From the NCBI GenBank assembly GCA_016713025.1, contig JADJPZ010000004.1, positions 1,674,001 to 1,738,000 on the forward strand: a DNA stretch of 64,000 bases. The letters are read 5' to 3'. Made by a program: the position numbers and the translations under genes. Positions 63,568 to 64,000 of the stretch are shown here, in pieces; positions within the stretch are counted from its first letter, which is position 1, and each line of letters begins with the position of its first letter. The notes below the pieces were generated by a model. It was not told the origin of the DNA. It saw only the letters and a list, made by a program, of their open reading frames with translations, and did not search any database. The stretch comes from Saprospiraceae bacterium. Lineage in GTDB: Bacteria > Bacteroidota > Bacteroidia > Chitinophagales > Saprospiraceae.

Positions 63568-64000
63568 ATGTTCAGCGGAATTGTTGAGGCAACAGGTGTG
63601 ATCAAGGCTATCGAAAGAGAAGGTTCCAATGTACACTTTACCATTCATTCATCTTTAAGCGGTGAGAGTTATATTGATCAGAGTATCGCTCATAATGGCG
63701 TATGTCTTACTGTTGTAAAAAAAACTACTGATGCACATATTGTGACTGCTATCGAAGAAACACTCAATAAAAGTAATCTTAACGACCTGAAAATCAACAG
63801 TCTCGTTAATCTTGAACGTTCTGTGCTCGCCACGAGTCGTATGGATGGTCATTTTGTTCAGGGGCATGTGGACACTACGGTTGTCTGTCGAGATGTGTTG
63901 GCAGCAGATGGAAGTTGGTATTATACATTTGAGTTACCAAAAGAATACAATAAATTGGTCGTCCCAAAAGGGTCAGTATGTATTAATGGCGTCAGTCTCA
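63568..64000 (+). CDS. ribE: Riboflavin synthase alpha subunit, cut by window end
   Basis: The first 144 codons of riboflavin synthase, which joins two lumazine molecules to give riboflavin. It starts MFSGIVEATGVIKAIE, with the family signature MFSGIVE-x-x-G. Repeat 1 contains SIAHNGVCLTVV, and repeat 2 begins at SRMDGHFVQGHVDTTV with SVCINGVSL at the border. It starts 3 bases after the cargo protein gene, likely the same transcript. Confidence 0.95.
   Translation, partial: MFSGIVEATGVIKAIEREGSNVHFTIHSSLSGESYIDQSIAHNGVCLTVVKKTTDAHIVTAIEETLNKSNLNDLKINSLVNLERSVLATSRMDGHFVQGHVDTTVVCRDVLAADGSWYYTFELPKEYNKLVVPKGSVCINGVSL

Overview
This window is AT-rich chromosomal DNA from a member of the Bacteroidota, most likely a Saprospiria-type gliding bacterium. 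The reasons are a 903-residue secreted protein with a type IX secretion (CHU_C-type) C-terminal sorting domain, a PorV/PorQ-family outer membrane protein, the classical Bacteroidota block of tRNA-Thr/Gly/Tyr/Thr - tuf - tRNA-Trp - secE - nusG - rplKAJL - rpoBC, menaquinone synthesis by the futalosine route (MqnE), and promoter-like TAnnTTTG boxes. The genus is not determinable from what I can see.

Layout. 0-5 kb: CHAP amidase, a broken Mpl-type Mur ligase, a ytxJ-mnmD pair, hpf and xerC. 5-20 kb: mqnE, a glycosyltransferase, SMP-30 lipoprotein, nnrDE, S4-protein/PPK2/DUF58, a broken gamma-glutamyltransferase, PorV-like protein, thioesterase, CDF transporter, era, trmH. 20-27.6 kb: a cystathionine lyase-type enzyme, recQ, GH16 hydrolase, a broken Pif1-like helicase, a beta-barrel protein. 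27.7-41 kb: the minus-strand transcription/translation block with five tRNAs. 41-49 kb: iscX, kdsC-ubiA-maf-MBL run, small lipoproteins, a broken cytochrome c, a broken LpxH-like phosphoesterase and a broken glycosyltransferase. 49-57.5 kb is an accessory region: sphingomyelinase-like phosphatase, a mini protein kinase-like protein, a deletion scar fusing the tails of a phytase gene and a TonB-dependent receptor gene, an AbiE toxin-antitoxin pair, a BtrH/VOC/GNAT/DUF1801 cluster with a glycine-zipper mini-protein, and an IS1182-type insertion sequence. 57.6-64 kb: RND efflux adaptor and TolC partner, the large T9SS cargo protein, and the start of riboflavin synthase.

Two things stand out beyond the gene list. 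First, the intergenic spaces hold at least seven short non-coding inverted-repeat (MITE-like) elements. Several have readable target-site duplications, and two families with different ends share one internal core. Second, seven coding regions are broken by single-base lesions, nearly all in homopolymers, while the 12 kb of ribosomal/RNA polymerase genes are intact. This is either residual long-read sequencing error or real gene decay, and must be settled before any of these genes is called a pseudogene. I found no CRISPR array, rRNA, prophage or complete biosynthetic cluster.
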